From contig JAFCDX010000003.1 in the NCBI GenBank assembly GCA_017609465.1, forward strand, positions 1 through 46,711: DNA of 46,711 nucleotides, written 5' to 3'. The position numbers were made by a program, and so were the translations under genes. This document shows, in pieces, positions 6,607 to 15,940 of the stretch (the stretch's first letter is position 1; each line of letters begins with the position of its first letter). Under the pieces are notes generated by a model. That model was not told where the DNA came from, searched no databases, and saw nothing but the letters and a program-made list of their open reading frames with translations. The DNA is from Candidatus Woesearchaeota archaeon (GTDB lineage: Archaea; Nanobdellota; Nanobdellia; SCGC-AAA011-G17; JAFCDX01).

Positions 6607-8040
6607 ATGGATTATAATAAATTGAATTTCAAAGCAGGTATTGAAATTCATCAACAATTAGAAGGAAAAAAATTATTCTGTTCGTGTCCTACTGAGATAA
6701 TTGATGGCAATCCAGACAATATTATAAAAAGAAAATTAAGGGCTAGTGCCGGAGAAAAAGGGGAAGTGGATATTGCTGCAAAATACGAGCAAAAAATAGG
6801 AAAGGAATTTTATTATCAAATTTATGACAAATCTGTATGCCTGATTGATTTGGATGAACAACCCCCAAATAAATTAAACAAAGATGCTTTAAAAACTGCA
6901 TTGCAGGTTTCTTTATTATTAAACTCAGATATATTTGATAATATACAGTTTATGAGAAAAGTTGTAATAGATGGCTCAAACACAACAGGATTCCAAAGAA
7001 CTGCTTTAATAGCAAAAAACGGATTTATAAAAACATCAAAAGGAAAAGTTGGAATTGACACAATATGCCTTGAAGAAGAAGCTGCAAAAATAGTTGAAAA
7101 AGATGATAATAAAGTTGTCTATAATCTGTCAAGAATGGGAATTCCATTGATAGAAATAGCAACAAAACCAGATATAAAGAATCCTGAGCATGCAAAGGAA
7201 GTTGCAGAGACAATAGGAATGATATTAAGATCCGTTAAAGGAATTAAAAGAGGCCTTGGGAGCATAAGACAGGATGTAAATGTTTCTGTAAAAAATGGAC
7301 CAAGAGTTGAATTAAAGGGCTTTCAGGAAATAAGATATATTAAAAAAGTTATTGAAAATGAAGTTGAAAGACATTTAAAATTAAGTAAAAAATTAAAGTC
7401 AGAAGTAAGAAACGTTAAACCAGACGGAAAATCTGAGTTTTTAAGACCTATGCCTGGAGCTTCAAGAATGTATCCTGAATCAGATCTACCCATATTAAAC
7501 ATAAAAAGTTTATTGAAAGAAACAAAAAAACCTGAATTAATAACAGAAAAAGCAGTAAAACTTGAGAAGAAATACAAGCTAAAACCAGAATATGCTAAAG
7601 AAATAGTAAATAAGAACATTGAGTTTGAAAAATTTATGATTGGAAGATTTGATGCTAATTTGATAGCAAAAATCCTAATAGAAATGCCCAAGGAATTGAA
7701 ATCAAGATTCAATCTTGACATTGAAAAATTAAAAAATGAAGATTATCTTGAAGTTATCAAAAACATAAAAGAAGGTGTTCCTGAGAGATTTGCTATTAAG
7801 ATGCTTGAGGATATATTGAGAAAGGGAAAAATAAACAAAAACAACTACAAAATCGCTGAAGAGGATAAACTTGAAAAGGAGATTAAAAACATAGTAAAAA
7901 AGAATAAGGAATTAATAAAAGAAAGGGGAGAACACGCCATAGGTGCTTTAATGGGAGATATAATGAAAAAATTCAAGGGAAAAGTTGATGCAAAAAAAGC
8001 TTCTGAATTGTTAAAAGAAGAGATTAAAAAGATATTATGA
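6607..8040 (+). CDS. gatE: Glu-tRNA(Gln) amidotransferase subunit E, short form
   Basis: GatE, with GatD, converts Glu-tRNA(Gln) to Gln-tRNA(Gln) in archaea. Family motifs are clear: FKAGIEIHQQLEGKKLFCSC, GFQRTALIA, ICLEEEAAKIVE, YNLSRMGIPLIEIATKPDI, GLGSIRQDVNVSV, MPGASRMYPESDLP. The C-terminal helical and tail domains (about 340-477) are present. At 477 residues it is well below the roughly 620-630 of characterised GatE. The stretch between the cradle and the MPGASRMYPE motif is only about 35 residues, so the AspRS-like GAD insertion seems missing. It has a leaderless start with a TATA box about 26 nt upstream. GatD lies 12 kb away on the other strand. Confidence 0.92.
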   Translation: MDYNKLNFKAGIEIHQQLEGKKLFCSCPTEIIDGNPDNIIKRKLRASAGEKGEVDIAAKYEQKIGKEFYYQIYDKSVCLIDLDEQPPNKLNKDALKTALQVSLLLNSDIFDNIQFMRKVVIDGSNTTGFQRTALIAKNGFIKTSKGKVGIDTICLEEEAAKIVEKDDNKVVYNLSRMGIPLIEIATKPDIKNPEHAKEVAETIGMILRSVKGIKRGLGSIRQDVNVSVKNGPRVELKGFQEIRYIKKVIENEVERHLKLSKKLKSEVRNVKPDGKSEFLRPMPGASRMYPESDLPILNIKSLLKETKKPELITEKAVKLEKKYKLKPEYAKEIVNKNIEFEKFMIGRFDANLIAKILIEMPKELKSRFNLDIEKLKNEDYLEVIKNIKEGVPERFAIKMLEDILRKGKINKNNYKIAEEDKLEKEIKNIVKKNKELIKERGEHAIGALMGDIMKKFKGKVDAKKASELLKEEIKKIL

Positions 8041-8095
8041 TAAATATATTTTATATCAGATAAATTGTTTTTAAAAGAGACGTTCCTTCCTATTT

Positions 8096-8464
8096 ATGTT
8101 TGACAATTACAATTGTACTATAATGCCTTTGAGTGAAGAAGAGGAAGATTATGATATTTATTCTGGGAATGGAAAGAGTTACTTGATAAAAAATGGAGTT
8201 CTCATATATGAAATAATGGGTTATATGGATGCAGAAAATAAAAAAGTAACCATAAGCGATGATAGTATTCTCATAGAGGATGAAGAAATATCAAAAAAAC
8301 ATATTGAAAATCTTGAAGATGAGGTTAAATATGAGGGGCAATGGATATGTTTGGCAAGATTATGTGGTACTTTAGGTGGGATGATGGGAAACGAAAAAAA
8401 CTTTGACATAAAACAAAGAACTTACTCAAGAAATCTAATTGCAAAAGTAATAATAAACAAATAA
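8096..8464 (+). CDS. hypothetical protein, acidic, mostly beta
   Basis: 122 residues, no signal peptide. An acidic stretch (LSEEEEDYDIYSGNGK), short alternating beta-like segments (SYLIKNGVLIYEIMGYMD) and a later CLARLCGTLGG motif with two Cys. No family recognised. The start is supported by a TATA-like box (TTTTTAAAAG, about 8067-8076) 24 nt upstream, making it a single leaderless gene between gatE and the M16 peptidase. Confidence 0.65.
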   Translation: MFDNYNCTIMPLSEEEEDYDIYSGNGKSYLIKNGVLIYEIMGYMDAENKKVTISDDSILIEDEEISKKHIENLEDEVKYEGQWICLARLCGTLGGMMGNEKNFDIKQRTYSRNLIAKVIINK

Positions 8465-8496
8465 TTTAAATAATATTAACATTAATAAAAAATCCT

Positions 8497-9696
8497 ATGG
8501 AAAAAAAGATTTTAAAAAATGGGTTGACTGTATTGTATGAAGAAAGAGATAGTGAAACTGCAGTAATACAGGTTTTAGTTAAATCAGGTTCTAATCATGA
8601 AACAAAAGAAACTCTTGGTGTTGCGCATTTCGTTGAACATAGGGTATTTGAAACAAAAACAAGAAAGCAAAGGGAAATAACTTCTAAAATAGAAAATCTT
8701 GGTGGAGAGATAAATGCATTCACAGGAAAAGAAAATACTAATTTTTACATTTATATCCCAAAAAAACATTTTGACAAAGGTTTTGACATTATGTCTGACA
8801 TGATGCAGAACGCTTCCTTTGATGAAAAGGAATTTGAAAAAGAAAAAAAGATCATTCTTGAAGAAGTAAAATTATGGAAAGATGATCCAAAGCTTTATCA
8901 GTGGGTTTTATTTGAAAGCGCATTATTCAAAGGTTCTCCTGCAGGAGAACCTACTATAGGTACAATCAAAACCATAAAAAACATGAAAAGAGATGACTTA
9001 GTCAACTTTTATGAAAAAAATTATACTCCTGAAAACATGATAATATGCATTTTAGGAAAGATTGACAATGTATTTGAAAAAGTAGGAAAGGCATTTGAAA
9101 ATTTCAATAGAAAGACAGATAAAAAAGAAAATACTCCAATAGAAATTAAAAATAAAAAAACTAATTTTGTTGAAAAAAGAAGGATAGATCATTCTTACAT
9201 GGTTTTGGGATATAAAGTTCCTTTAAGAAAATCAAAAGAGAGTTATGCTCTTGATGTGATTGCAAATATTCTTGGATATGGATTAAGCTCAAGATTATTT
9301 GAAGAGATAAGAAACAAGAGAAGTTTGGCATACCAGGTCGGTGTTGATATTGACATGAACAAAGAAATAAGCTTTTTTTCTGTTTTTTTGAGTACAGACA
9401 AAAGTAACATTGAAGAATGCAAGAGGATAATATTAAATGAATTTGAGAAATTAAAAAATCTTGATGACAAGGATTTGAAAAAGGCAAAAACATCAATAGA
9501 AGGGAGTTTTTTGTTAAAAAAAGAGAACCCTGTCAAATTAGCATTATCTTATAGCTTCTGGGAATATATAGACAAAGCTGAATTATTGAATGAATATATA
9601 GAAAAGATTAAGAAAGTAACTATTGAGGATGTGAAAAATGTTGTTGAAAAATATTTTGATAATGAATATACTGACATTGTAATAGAGCAGGAATAA
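8497..9696 (+). CDS. M16-family zinc metallopeptidase (inverzincin)
   Basis: 399 residues, the size of a single M16B half-clamshell subunit. The inverted zinc motif HxxEH is HFVEH (H44, E47, H48); the third ligand is a Glu in LEEVKLW (E122/E123), about 75 residues downstream as in the family. The C-terminal M16 domain carries YGLSSRLFEEIRNKRSLAYQ, the typical substrate-binding segment. Such enzymes degrade peptides as dimers. No signal peptide, so cytoplasmic. A TATA box lies within 30 nt upstream; the gene is followed by the M29 peptidase under a separate promoter. Confidence 0.9.
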   Translation: MEKKILKNGLTVLYEERDSETAVIQVLVKSGSNHETKETLGVAHFVEHRVFETKTRKQREITSKIENLGGEINAFTGKENTNFYIYIPKKHFDKGFDIMSDMMQNASFDEKEFEKEKKIILEEVKLWKDDPKLYQWVLFESALFKGSPAGEPTIGTIKTIKNMKRDDLVNFYEKNYTPENMIICILGKIDNVFEKVGKAFENFNRKTDKKENTPIEIKNKKTNFVEKRRIDHSYMVLGYKVPLRKSKESYALDVIANILGYGLSSRLFEEIRNKRSLAYQVGVDIDMNKEISFFSVFLSTDKSNIEECKRIILNEFEKLKNLDDKDLKKAKTSIEGSFLLKKENPVKLALSYSFWEYIDKAELLNEYIEKIKKVTIEDVKNVVEKYFDNEYTDIVIEQE

Positions 9697-9730
9697 ATAA
9701 CTTTATATATTAATTTAATTATTTCATATT

Positions 9731-10807
9731 ATGGTTGATGCAAGAATTAAAAAAGAGGCTGAAATATTAGTAAATCATTCTATTAATGTAAAAAAAGGAG
9801 AATCAATTATTGTTTCTGGAAGTACTAAAGCAGAGCCTTTAATGAAGGAAATTTACAAGTTAATAATTAAAAAAGGAGCTTATCCAACATTAAAAGTAGG
9901 GCTTTCAGGAACCGAATATATTTATTACAAGTATGCTTCTAATGAACAATTAAAACATTTTCCACAAACAAGTTGGGATGAAGTGAAAAGAGCACAAGGT
10001 TACATTGGAATTCAATCTTCTACAAATACAAGAGAAATGTCAAATGTTGACCCTAAAAAAATGGCATTAAGGCAAAAAGTTACAAGAAAAATTCCTGATT
10101 ATATTGTTAATAGAAAAGACAAAATAAGAAGATGTTCTACAATCTTTCCAACAAAAGCATTAGCACAAGATGCTGAAATGTCTTATGAAGAATATGAGAA
10201 TTTTGTTTTTGGAGCAGTTAACCAAGATTGGAAAAAACTGGGAAAGAGATTCAGGCAATTAAGAGACAAATTAAACAAGGCAAAGAAAATAAGGATCATC
10301 GGAGAAGATACTGATGTTGAATTAAAAGTTTACAAAAAAAGCTTTGTTGCTGATTGTGGAGAAGAGAATTTGCCTGGTGGGGAAATATTCTGTGCTCCTG
10401 AGCCAAAATCTGTCAAAGGACATATAAGATTTACTTATCCTGCAATAAGAAATGGTGTTGAAGTTCAGAACATTTATGCTGAATTTGAAAAAGGAAAATG
10501 TGTTAAAGCAAAGGCGGACAAGAATGAAAAATTCCTTAATACTATGTTAAATATTGATAAAGGTGCAAGATACATTGGTGAATTAGGAATTGGAATGAAC
10601 CCAAAAGTAACTAAGTTTACTAAAAACCTATTATTTGATGAGAAGATTGGTGGAACAATCCACCTTGCATTTGGAATGGCTTACAAAGAATGTGGAGAAC
10701 CAAATAAATCTGCATTGCATTGGGATATTGTCAAGGATTTGAGAAAAAAAGGGGAAATTCTAGCTGATGATAAAACTGTTCAGAAGAACGGTAAGTGGAA
10801 GATTTAA
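9731..10807 (+). CDS. M29-family metallo-aminopeptidase
   Basis: 358 residues, close to the usual 360-410 of thermophilic aminopeptidase T/AmpS proteins. Metal-binding motifs of the C-terminal domain are visible: GEENLPGGEIFCAPE, YIGELGIGMNP, GGTIHLAFG and ALHWDIV supply the Glu, His and Asp ligands of a two-metal site. It removes N-terminal residues from peptides in the cytoplasm. Leaderless start with CTTTATATAT 25 nt upstream. Its stop overlaps by 4 nt the stop of the convergent PHP-like pseudogene. Confidence 0.9.
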   Translation: MVDARIKKEAEILVNHSINVKKGESIIVSGSTKAEPLMKEIYKLIIKKGAYPTLKVGLSGTEYIYYKYASNEQLKHFPQTSWDEVKRAQGYIGIQSSTNTREMSNVDPKKMALRQKVTRKIPDYIVNRKDKIRRCSTIFPTKALAQDAEMSYEEYENFVFGAVNQDWKKLGKRFRQLRDKLNKAKKIRIIGEDTDVELKVYKKSFVADCGEENLPGGEIFCAPEPKSVKGHIRFTYPAIRNGVEVQNIYAEFEKGKCVKAKADKNEKFLNTMLNIDKGARYIGELGIGMNPKVTKFTKNLLFDEKIGGTIHLAFGMAYKECGEPNKSALHWDIVKDLRKKGEILADDKTVQKNGKWKI

Positions 10808-11560
10808 AGATCTCCATTATAATTCTCTTTAGTTCTTTTTTCAATCGCTTCCTTATAATTTTCAAACCATTCTTCAAGGTCTTTCTTTGTTTGATACCTC
10901 TCATGATTTTTAAATTTATTATTTTTTAATATGTTATCAAGGTCTTTTAAAAATATCTTTGCATCATAATCTCTTATCTCTTCATCAGTTTCAATATAAG
11001 ACAAACCAATATTCTCAATTCTATGCGCAGCTGAAACAGCAATCCAAGGCTTATTATATTTTTTGGCAAATTCTCTTGCCTTTTCAAACTTTTTTATTTC
11101 AACCAAATCATTATCTTTCAATTTATCTATATTTTCTCCCCATGGTTGTATTGTATAACTCGGAATTTGATTAGAACCAATTATCATATGGTCAACTCTT
11201 TTATCACCAACTTTACATAAAACTGCCTGGCTATTGATTAAATTTACCTTTTTATCATCCTTTTTTACTGTTAATAAAATTGGTTCTGATTATTCATTAT
11301 TAAATCTATTATATAAGATAAAAGCTTTATAATCAGAAGGAAGGTTTTTTATTGAATTCATTAAATATCCAAACCTGTCATGAACACTCCCTTTTTTAAC
11401 GTGTTCTGCACAACTTGTGATGCAACAAAAATCAAGATTAATTTCAAAGCATCTGTCTGCTATTAACTTCAATAAATTCTTTCCTTTGTATCCTTGTCTT
11501 TTCAAGATAGAAATCCTGAAATCCAACTGGTCCGAATGCCCTTAAATCTAATGTTGTCAT
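10804..11560 (-). pseudogene. decayed PHP-domain-like protein (one frameshift plus one in-frame stop)
   Basis: Two leftward ORFs (11290-11526 and 10804-11187) are in the same frame, separated only by a TAA at 11290-11292; the sequence between them translates as a continuous protein (SEPILLTVKKDDKKVNLINS). The promoter-proximal ATG at 11560 (MTTLDLRAFGPVGF) is in another frame, so a frameshift lies near 11520-11530. LDFCCITS, HDRFGYL, DHMIIGSNQIPS and AAHRIENIGLSYIE resemble PHP-type metal-dependent phosphoesterases, though the usual N-terminal HxH is not seen. A TATA box is still exactly placed, so inactivation may be recent. Confidence 0.55.
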
Positions 11561-11582
11561 AATATGGAAAATATAAAAAAAC

Positions 11583-11588
11583 TTATAA
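11583..11588. promoter_or_regulatory. shared bidirectional TATA box for the PHP-like pseudogene and aspS
   Basis: TTATAA is centred at 11585.5, exactly 25.5 nt from the ATG at 11611 (aspS) and 25.5 nt from the leftward ATG at 11560. The same geometry recurs at 37464.5 and 40440.5. Confidence 0.6.
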
Positions 11589-11610
11589 ATTCTCTTAAAA
11601 ATACTATTCT

Positions 11611-13374
11611 ATGCTAAAAACAGGTATTAGAAGTCATATAAATAATGAATTAACAAAAAAAGATATTGGCAAAAAGGTTTCTTTATGTGGATGGGTTTTA
11701 AGCAGGAGGGATCATGGTGGAGTTATATTCATTGATTTAAGAGATAGGTATGGAATTACTCAAATAGTTTTCAATCCAGATAAATCTTTCTTCAAGGAAG
11801 CAGATAAACTAAGAAGAGAAGATACAATTATTATTTCTGGAAAAGTAAAAAAAAGGCCAAAAGGAATGGAAAACAAGAAAATAAAAACAGGTGAAATTGA
11901 AGTCCTTGTTGATTCATTAGAAATTGTAAACAAATCAGATGTTCCTCCTTTTGAGATTGATTCGAGAGTTGATGTTAATGAAGATACAAGATTAAAATAT
12001 AGGTATTTGGATTTGAGAAGAGGGGACCTTCAAAAAAATCTTCAAGTGAGATCTCAAATAACAAAAATAATAAGAGATTATATGGAAAAAAATAAATTCT
12101 TAGAAATAGAAACACCTATGCTTACAAAATCAACACCAGAAGGAGCTAGAGATTTTCTGGTTCCATCAAGAACCCACTCTGGAAAATTCTATGCCTTACC
12201 TCAAAGCCCCCAAATATTCAAGCAATTATTAATGGTAGGAGGGTTAGACAGGTATTTCCAAATAGTAAAATGCTTTAGGGATGAAGATTTGAGAGCAGAT
12301 AGGCAGCCAGAATTCACTCAATTAGATATTGAAATGTCATGGGTAAATGAAGAAGACATACAAAAATTATGTGAAGGAATGATGAAAGACATTTTCAAGA
12401 AAATCTTAAAGAAAAATATAAAAACACCATTCAAAAGGATAACTTACAAGGAAGCTATGGATAAATATGGAGTTGATAATCCTGATTTAAGATACAATCT
12501 TGAACTTTACAATGTTGATGATATTGCAAAGAAATCAGATTTTAATGTTTTCAAAAACACAGAAATTGTAAAATGCATTTTCTTAGATAAAGAAATAACG
12601 AGAAATGACCTTGACTTGTTAGTAAGTTATGCAATAAGAGAAGGAGCTGCAGGTCTTGCATGGATAAAAGTAGTCAATGGAAAATTTGAAGGCAATTTAT
12701 CAAAGTTCTTCAGTAATTCAATACAAAAAGAATTGATTAAAAAATTAAACATAAAGAAAAACGGGGCAATATTATTCGTAGCTGACAGAGAAAAAACAGT
12801 TAATGAAGTTCTTGGAAGATTAAGAAAGCATCTTGCAGAAAAATATGATTACATTCCAAAAGACAAATGGGAATTAGTATGGGTTACTGAGTTTCCTTTA
12901 TTGGAATATTCTGAAGATGAAAAAAGGTGGGTTTCTGTCCACCATCCTTTTACAAGCCCTTATGAAGAAGATTTAAAATTTCTGGATAAAGAGCCGGGAA
13001 AAGTAAGGAGTAAAGGGTATGACTTAGTTTTAAATGGAGTTGAATTGGGTGGAGGAAGTATAAGAATCCATAAGCAGGAAATGCAGGACAAAATGTTCAA
13101 GGCTTTAGGAATTTCAAAAGAAGAAGCAGAACTAAAATTCGGTTTTTTATTGAAAGCATTAAGATTTGGAGCTCCAGTTCATGGCGGAATTGCTTTCGGG
13201 TTGGATAGATTAGTAATGCTTTTAACAAATTCTGAAAGTCTTAGAGAAATTATAGCTTTTCCAAAAAACAAAGCAGCAGAAGATATAATGTCAGAAGCCC
13301 CTTCAGAAGTATTTCCAGAACAATTGAAAGAGTTGAATATTAAGATTGATAAGAAAAAGAATGAAAATAAATAA
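11611..13374 (+). CDS. aspS: aspartyl-tRNA synthetase, bacterial type with GAD domain, probably non-discriminating
   Basis: 587 residues, bacterial length (archaeal AspRS are about 430-440). OB-fold anticodon domain (about 1-110), class II motifs 1-3 (PMLTKSTPEGARDF, FRDEDLRADRQPEFTQLDIE, GGIAFGLDRLVML) and, between motifs 2 and 3, a GAD insertion (about 290-430, REGAAGLAWIKV). His35 (RRDHGG) and Gly85 (RPKGMEN) fall where bacterial non-discriminating AspRS commonly have His and Gly and E. coli has Leu and Lys, as I recall. That fits an enzyme charging both tRNA(Asp) and tRNA(Asn), with GatCAB (gatC and gatA directly downstream) converting Asp-tRNA(Asn). Likely acquired from bacteria. Confidence 0.93.
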   Translation: MLKTGIRSHINNELTKKDIGKKVSLCGWVLSRRDHGGVIFIDLRDRYGITQIVFNPDKSFFKEADKLRREDTIIISGKVKKRPKGMENKKIKTGEIEVLVDSLEIVNKSDVPPFEIDSRVDVNEDTRLKYRYLDLRRGDLQKNLQVRSQITKIIRDYMEKNKFLEIETPMLTKSTPEGARDFLVPSRTHSGKFYALPQSPQIFKQLLMVGGLDRYFQIVKCFRDEDLRADRQPEFTQLDIEMSWVNEEDIQKLCEGMMKDIFKKILKKNIKTPFKRITYKEAMDKYGVDNPDLRYNLELYNVDDIAKKSDFNVFKNTEIVKCIFLDKEITRNDLDLLVSYAIREGAAGLAWIKVVNGKFEGNLSKFFSNSIQKELIKKLNIKKNGAILFVADREKTVNEVLGRLRKHLAEKYDYIPKDKWELVWVTEFPLLEYSEDEKRWVSVHHPFTSPYEEDLKFLDKEPGKVRSKGYDLVLNGVELGGGSIRIHKQEMQDKMFKALGISKEEAELKFGFLLKALRFGAPVHGGIAFGLDRLVMLLTNSESLREIIAFPKNKAAEDIMSEAPSEVFPEQLKELNIKIDKKKNENK

Positions 13375-13645
13375 AGAATTAATTTTACAAGTTGCAAAAA
13401 ATGCAAGGCTTGAATTAACAGAACCTGAGATTAAAGAATTTGAAAAAGATTTCAAGGATATTTTAGATGCATTCTCAAAAATATCTGAAGTTGATACAAA
13501 AAACATAAAAGAATCATTCCATCCAATAGAAATCAAAAATCATTTAAGAAAAGATGAGATTAAAGAGTCATTGTCACAAGAAGATGCATTAAAGAATTCA
13601 AAGCACAGAACAGATATTTACTTTAAAGGTCCAAAGGCAATATGA
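13361..13645 (+). CDS. gatC: Asp/Glu-tRNA amidotransferase subunit C
   Basis: 94 residues from the ATG at 13361 (MKINKELILQVAKNARLEL); an upstream in-frame TTG at 13346 is less likely. GatC wraps around GatA and stabilises the GatCAB complex. Family features are VAKNARLELTEPEIKEFEKD in the N-terminal helices, ILDAFSKISEVDT, and a C-terminal LRKDEIKESLSQEDALKNSK. It overlaps aspS by 14 nt and gatA by 4 nt, so AspRS, GatC and GatA are translationally coupled, matching their joint role in Asn-tRNA(Asn) synthesis. Confidence 0.9.
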   Translation: MKINKELILQVAKNARLELTEPEIKEFEKDFKDILDAFSKISEVDTKNIKESFHPIEIKNHLRKDEIKESLSQEDALKNSKHRTDIYFKGPKAI

Positions 13646-14892
13646 AAGATTTACAAAAAATAAACAAAGAATATAATTGTTTTAACACAATTTGTAATAT
13701 TCAGGAAAAGAAGACAGGAAAGTTAAAAGATTTAAAGATTTCTGTGAAGGATTGCATTTGCATTAAGGATATTGAATCAAGAGCAGGATCAAAAATATTG
13801 GAAGGATATAAACCTGTATTTGATGCAACAGTTATTGAAAAAGTGAAAAAAGAAGGTGCCATAATAATAGGAAAAACTAGTCAAGATGAATTCGGATTTG
13901 GATCATTTTCAACAAACACATACAATATACCAAAAAATCCTTATGACAAAACAAGAGTATGTGGGGGTTCTTCTGGAGGCGCGGCAAGTGCAACAGCATT
14001 ATTAGATAATCATGTAGCAATAGCAGAATCAACAGGAGGAAGCATTGCTTGCCCTGCAGCATTTTGTGGGGTTTATGGTTATACTCCAACTTATGGATTA
14101 ATATCTAGATATGGATTAATAGATTATGGAAATTCTCTAGACAAAATAGGATTAATGGCAAAAAACATTAAAGACATAAAGAGAGTTTTAGAAACAATAA
14201 AGGGATATGATGAAAAAGATTCAACATCAATCAAAGATAATTTGAAAAAGGATACAAAAGTAAAAAAAATAGCTGTAATAAAAGAGTCATTAAATGTTAA
14301 TCCCGAAATAAGAGATATTGTTTTGAAATATGTAAAAGAAAAATATGGGGAATATGATGAGATTTCTCTTCCAATAACAAATAAGTATGGATTAGCATGT
14401 TATTATATAATTGCTATGGCAGAATCCTCAACAAATCTTGCAAAGTTCTGCGGGATGAGATATGGGGCTTCTTTGGAATTAAAAGGTAATTTTGATGAAT
14501 ATTTTTCAAAAGTAAGGACAAAATATTTTGAAAAAGAGTCAAAGAGAAGGATAATGCTTGGAACATTTGCAAGAATGGCAGGTTACAGAGATGCTTATTA
14601 CTTAAAGGCTGCAAAAGTAAGAACCTTAATTATAAATGAATACAAAAAAGCATTCAAGAAATATGATTTATTGATAAGCCCTTCAATGCCTGTTATTGCT
14701 CCAAAGTTTTCTGAGATTGATAAATTAAATCCATTAGATGTTTATATGTTTGATAATTTGACAATAGGCCCTAATCTTGCGGGATTACCCCATTTAAGTG
14801 TTCCAATAGGAAAAATAAAAAATATGCCTATTGGATTGATGATAATTGGTGATCATCTAAATGATTATAAAGTTATAGAAAATGGAATGTAA
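13642..14892 (+). CDS. gatA: Asp/Glu-tRNA amidotransferase subunit A
   Basis: 416 residues. GatA hydrolyses glutamine (or asparagine) to supply ammonia. The amidase-signature triad is present: the Lys of [10 protein letters not shown], the cis-Ser in [11 protein letters not shown] and the nucleophile Ser in [11 protein letters not shown]. The usual length is about 450-490; the C-terminus stops soon after [13 protein letters not shown], so the final helix is shortened and runs into the overlapping DUF6485 gene (11-nt overlap). It is coupled by ATGA to gatC. The catalytic core looks complete. Confidence 0.92.
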   Translation: MKDLQKINKEYNCFNTICNIQEKKTGKLKDLKISVKDCICIKDIESRAGSKILEGYKPVFDATVIEKVKKEGAIIIGKTSQDEFGFGSFSTNTYNIPKNPYDKTRVCGGSSGGAASATALLDNHVAIAESTGGSIACPAAFCGVYGYTPTYGLISRYGLIDYGNSLDKIGLMAKNIKDIKRVLETIKGYDEKDSTSIKDNLKKDTKVKKIAVIKESLNVNPEIRDIVLKYVKEKYGEYDEISLPITNKYGLACYYIIAMAESSTNLAKFCGMRYGASLELKGNFDEYFSKVRTKYFEKESKRRIMLGTFARMAGYRDAYYLKAAKVRTLIINEYKKAFKKYDLLISPSMPVIAPKFSEIDKLNPLDVYMFDNLTIGPNLAGLPHLSVPIGKIKNMPIGLMIIGDHLNDYKVIENGM

Positions 14893-15076
14893 AAGAAGTT
14901 CAAATTTGGAATTTTGCAATTGTACTTATCCTTGCTCTAGGAAAGGAGAATGCTGTGAATGTTTGCATTATCATTTAAAAAGAAATGAGTTGCCTGCCTG
15001 TTGCTTTTCAAAAGAAGCAGAAAAAACATATGATAGAAGCTTTGAAGCTTTTGCAAAGGATAAAGATTTAATTTAA
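14882..15076 (+). CDS. DUF6485-like Cys-rich small protein
   Basis: 64 residues beginning MECKRSS with the characteristic [17 protein letters not shown] and LPACCF patterns; about ten Cys, likely a metal-binding knuckle. Widespread as an uncharacterised family in archaea and anaerobic bacteria. It overlaps the end of gatA by 11 nt, so it is probably translated from the aspS-gatC-gatA mRNA, although a functional link is unknown. Confidence 0.75.
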   Translation: MECKRSSNLEFCNCTYPCSRKGECCECLHYHLKRNELPACCFSKEAEKTYDRSFEAFAKDKDLI

Positions 15077-15285
15077 TCTAGATTCATAAAGTTCTTTTAA
15101 TTGTTCATCCTCTTTTCCATATTCTTTCAATGAACCAAATAATTCTCTTAAAGAAAGGGTTGCATAAACAGTTTCGCAGATACTAACTCATCTAATATTA
15201 CTTGAAGATTGATCATATAATTTTCTAAAAATTTTTCTACACTTCCAGATTCTACAACTTGTATTAGTATGGGTTTCCATCTTAT
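15068..15285 (-). pseudogene. remnant of a small unknown gene, frameshifted
   Basis: Reading leftward, one frame gives KPILIQVVESGSVEKFLENY and continues MINLQVILDELVSA; after a frame change near 15175-15185 the coding character continues as ETVYATLSLRELFGSLKEYG to a stop at 15068. Both halves have normal amino-acid composition, suggesting a single broken gene of about 70 residues. Family unknown. It sits between DUF6485 and the DUF4013 protein, overlapping both ends slightly. Confidence 0.4.
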
Positions 15286-15902
15286 TTCTTGATTTCAGAA
15301 TATACCTGTGCATAAATAGTCATTACAATAATACCAGAAATAAATGACCCTATCGCACCCCCTATTATTGGTATCAAACCAAATACAAATCCTAATGCCA
15401 ATGTTATTATTGCGGAAATTATCCATGCACCCAAATATTTAACTGTAAATGCCTTTTTAAAAATCAAGTTTATTGCAAAGGCTTCTTTGAAGCTATTTTG
15501 TTTTACAAAGTTTATAATTGAAACCGGCAACAAATAAGCAGCCAACAAGAACAATAATCCTGCGATTATCATGAATGGTCCCGCAGCAAACAATCCCCCT
15601 AATATATCTTCACTTGCAAGTCCTGCACTAATTCCATATGCTAAAGATAACATAAATGCTATTAATGTTGGTAAAAAGTAAACTATGCTTATGATTACAA
15701 CTAACAAACCATTAACAAACAAATCCCTCCATTTTTCCCAATCCGGGAGGGTCTTTTTCTTGTTTAATGTTGATCTTGCAACTTCTAAAGAATATCCAAC
15801 TGCAAAGAAATTTATTATTGGAAGAATGCTTAATGCAATTCCTATAACTAATTTTTTAATATCTGTGAACGGTTTTTTTATTGCCTCTTTATAATCAACC
15901 AT
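15282..15902 (-). CDS. DUF4013-family integral membrane protein
   Basis: 206 residues with about five or six hydrophobic segments. The family signature is the N-terminal DYKEAIKKPFTDIKKLVIG and the loop LPDWEKWRDLFVNGLL. DUF4013 proteins are multi-pass membrane proteins of unknown function found in archaea and some bacteria. Its own promoter lies upstream within the AT-rich 15903-15940 spacer. Confidence 0.8.
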   Translation of the reverse strand: MVDYKEAIKKPFTDIKKLVIGIALSILPIINFFAVGYSLEVARSTLNKKKTLPDWEKWRDLFVNGLLVVIISIVYFLPTLIAFMLSLAYGISAGLASEDILGGLFAAGPFMIIAGLLFLLAAYLLPVSIINFVKQNSFKEAFAINLIFKKAFTVKYLGAWIISAIITLALGFVFGLIPIIGGAIGSFISGIIVMTIYAQVYSEIKK

Positions 15903-15940
15903 ATATATTAATAATTTTCTTTATTTAAAAAGTTTTCTAA

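Noticed and set aside
11290-11292. In-frame TAA as a recoded or readthrough codon
   Set aside because: The same gene also has a frameshift near its start, so ordinary decay explains both lesions.
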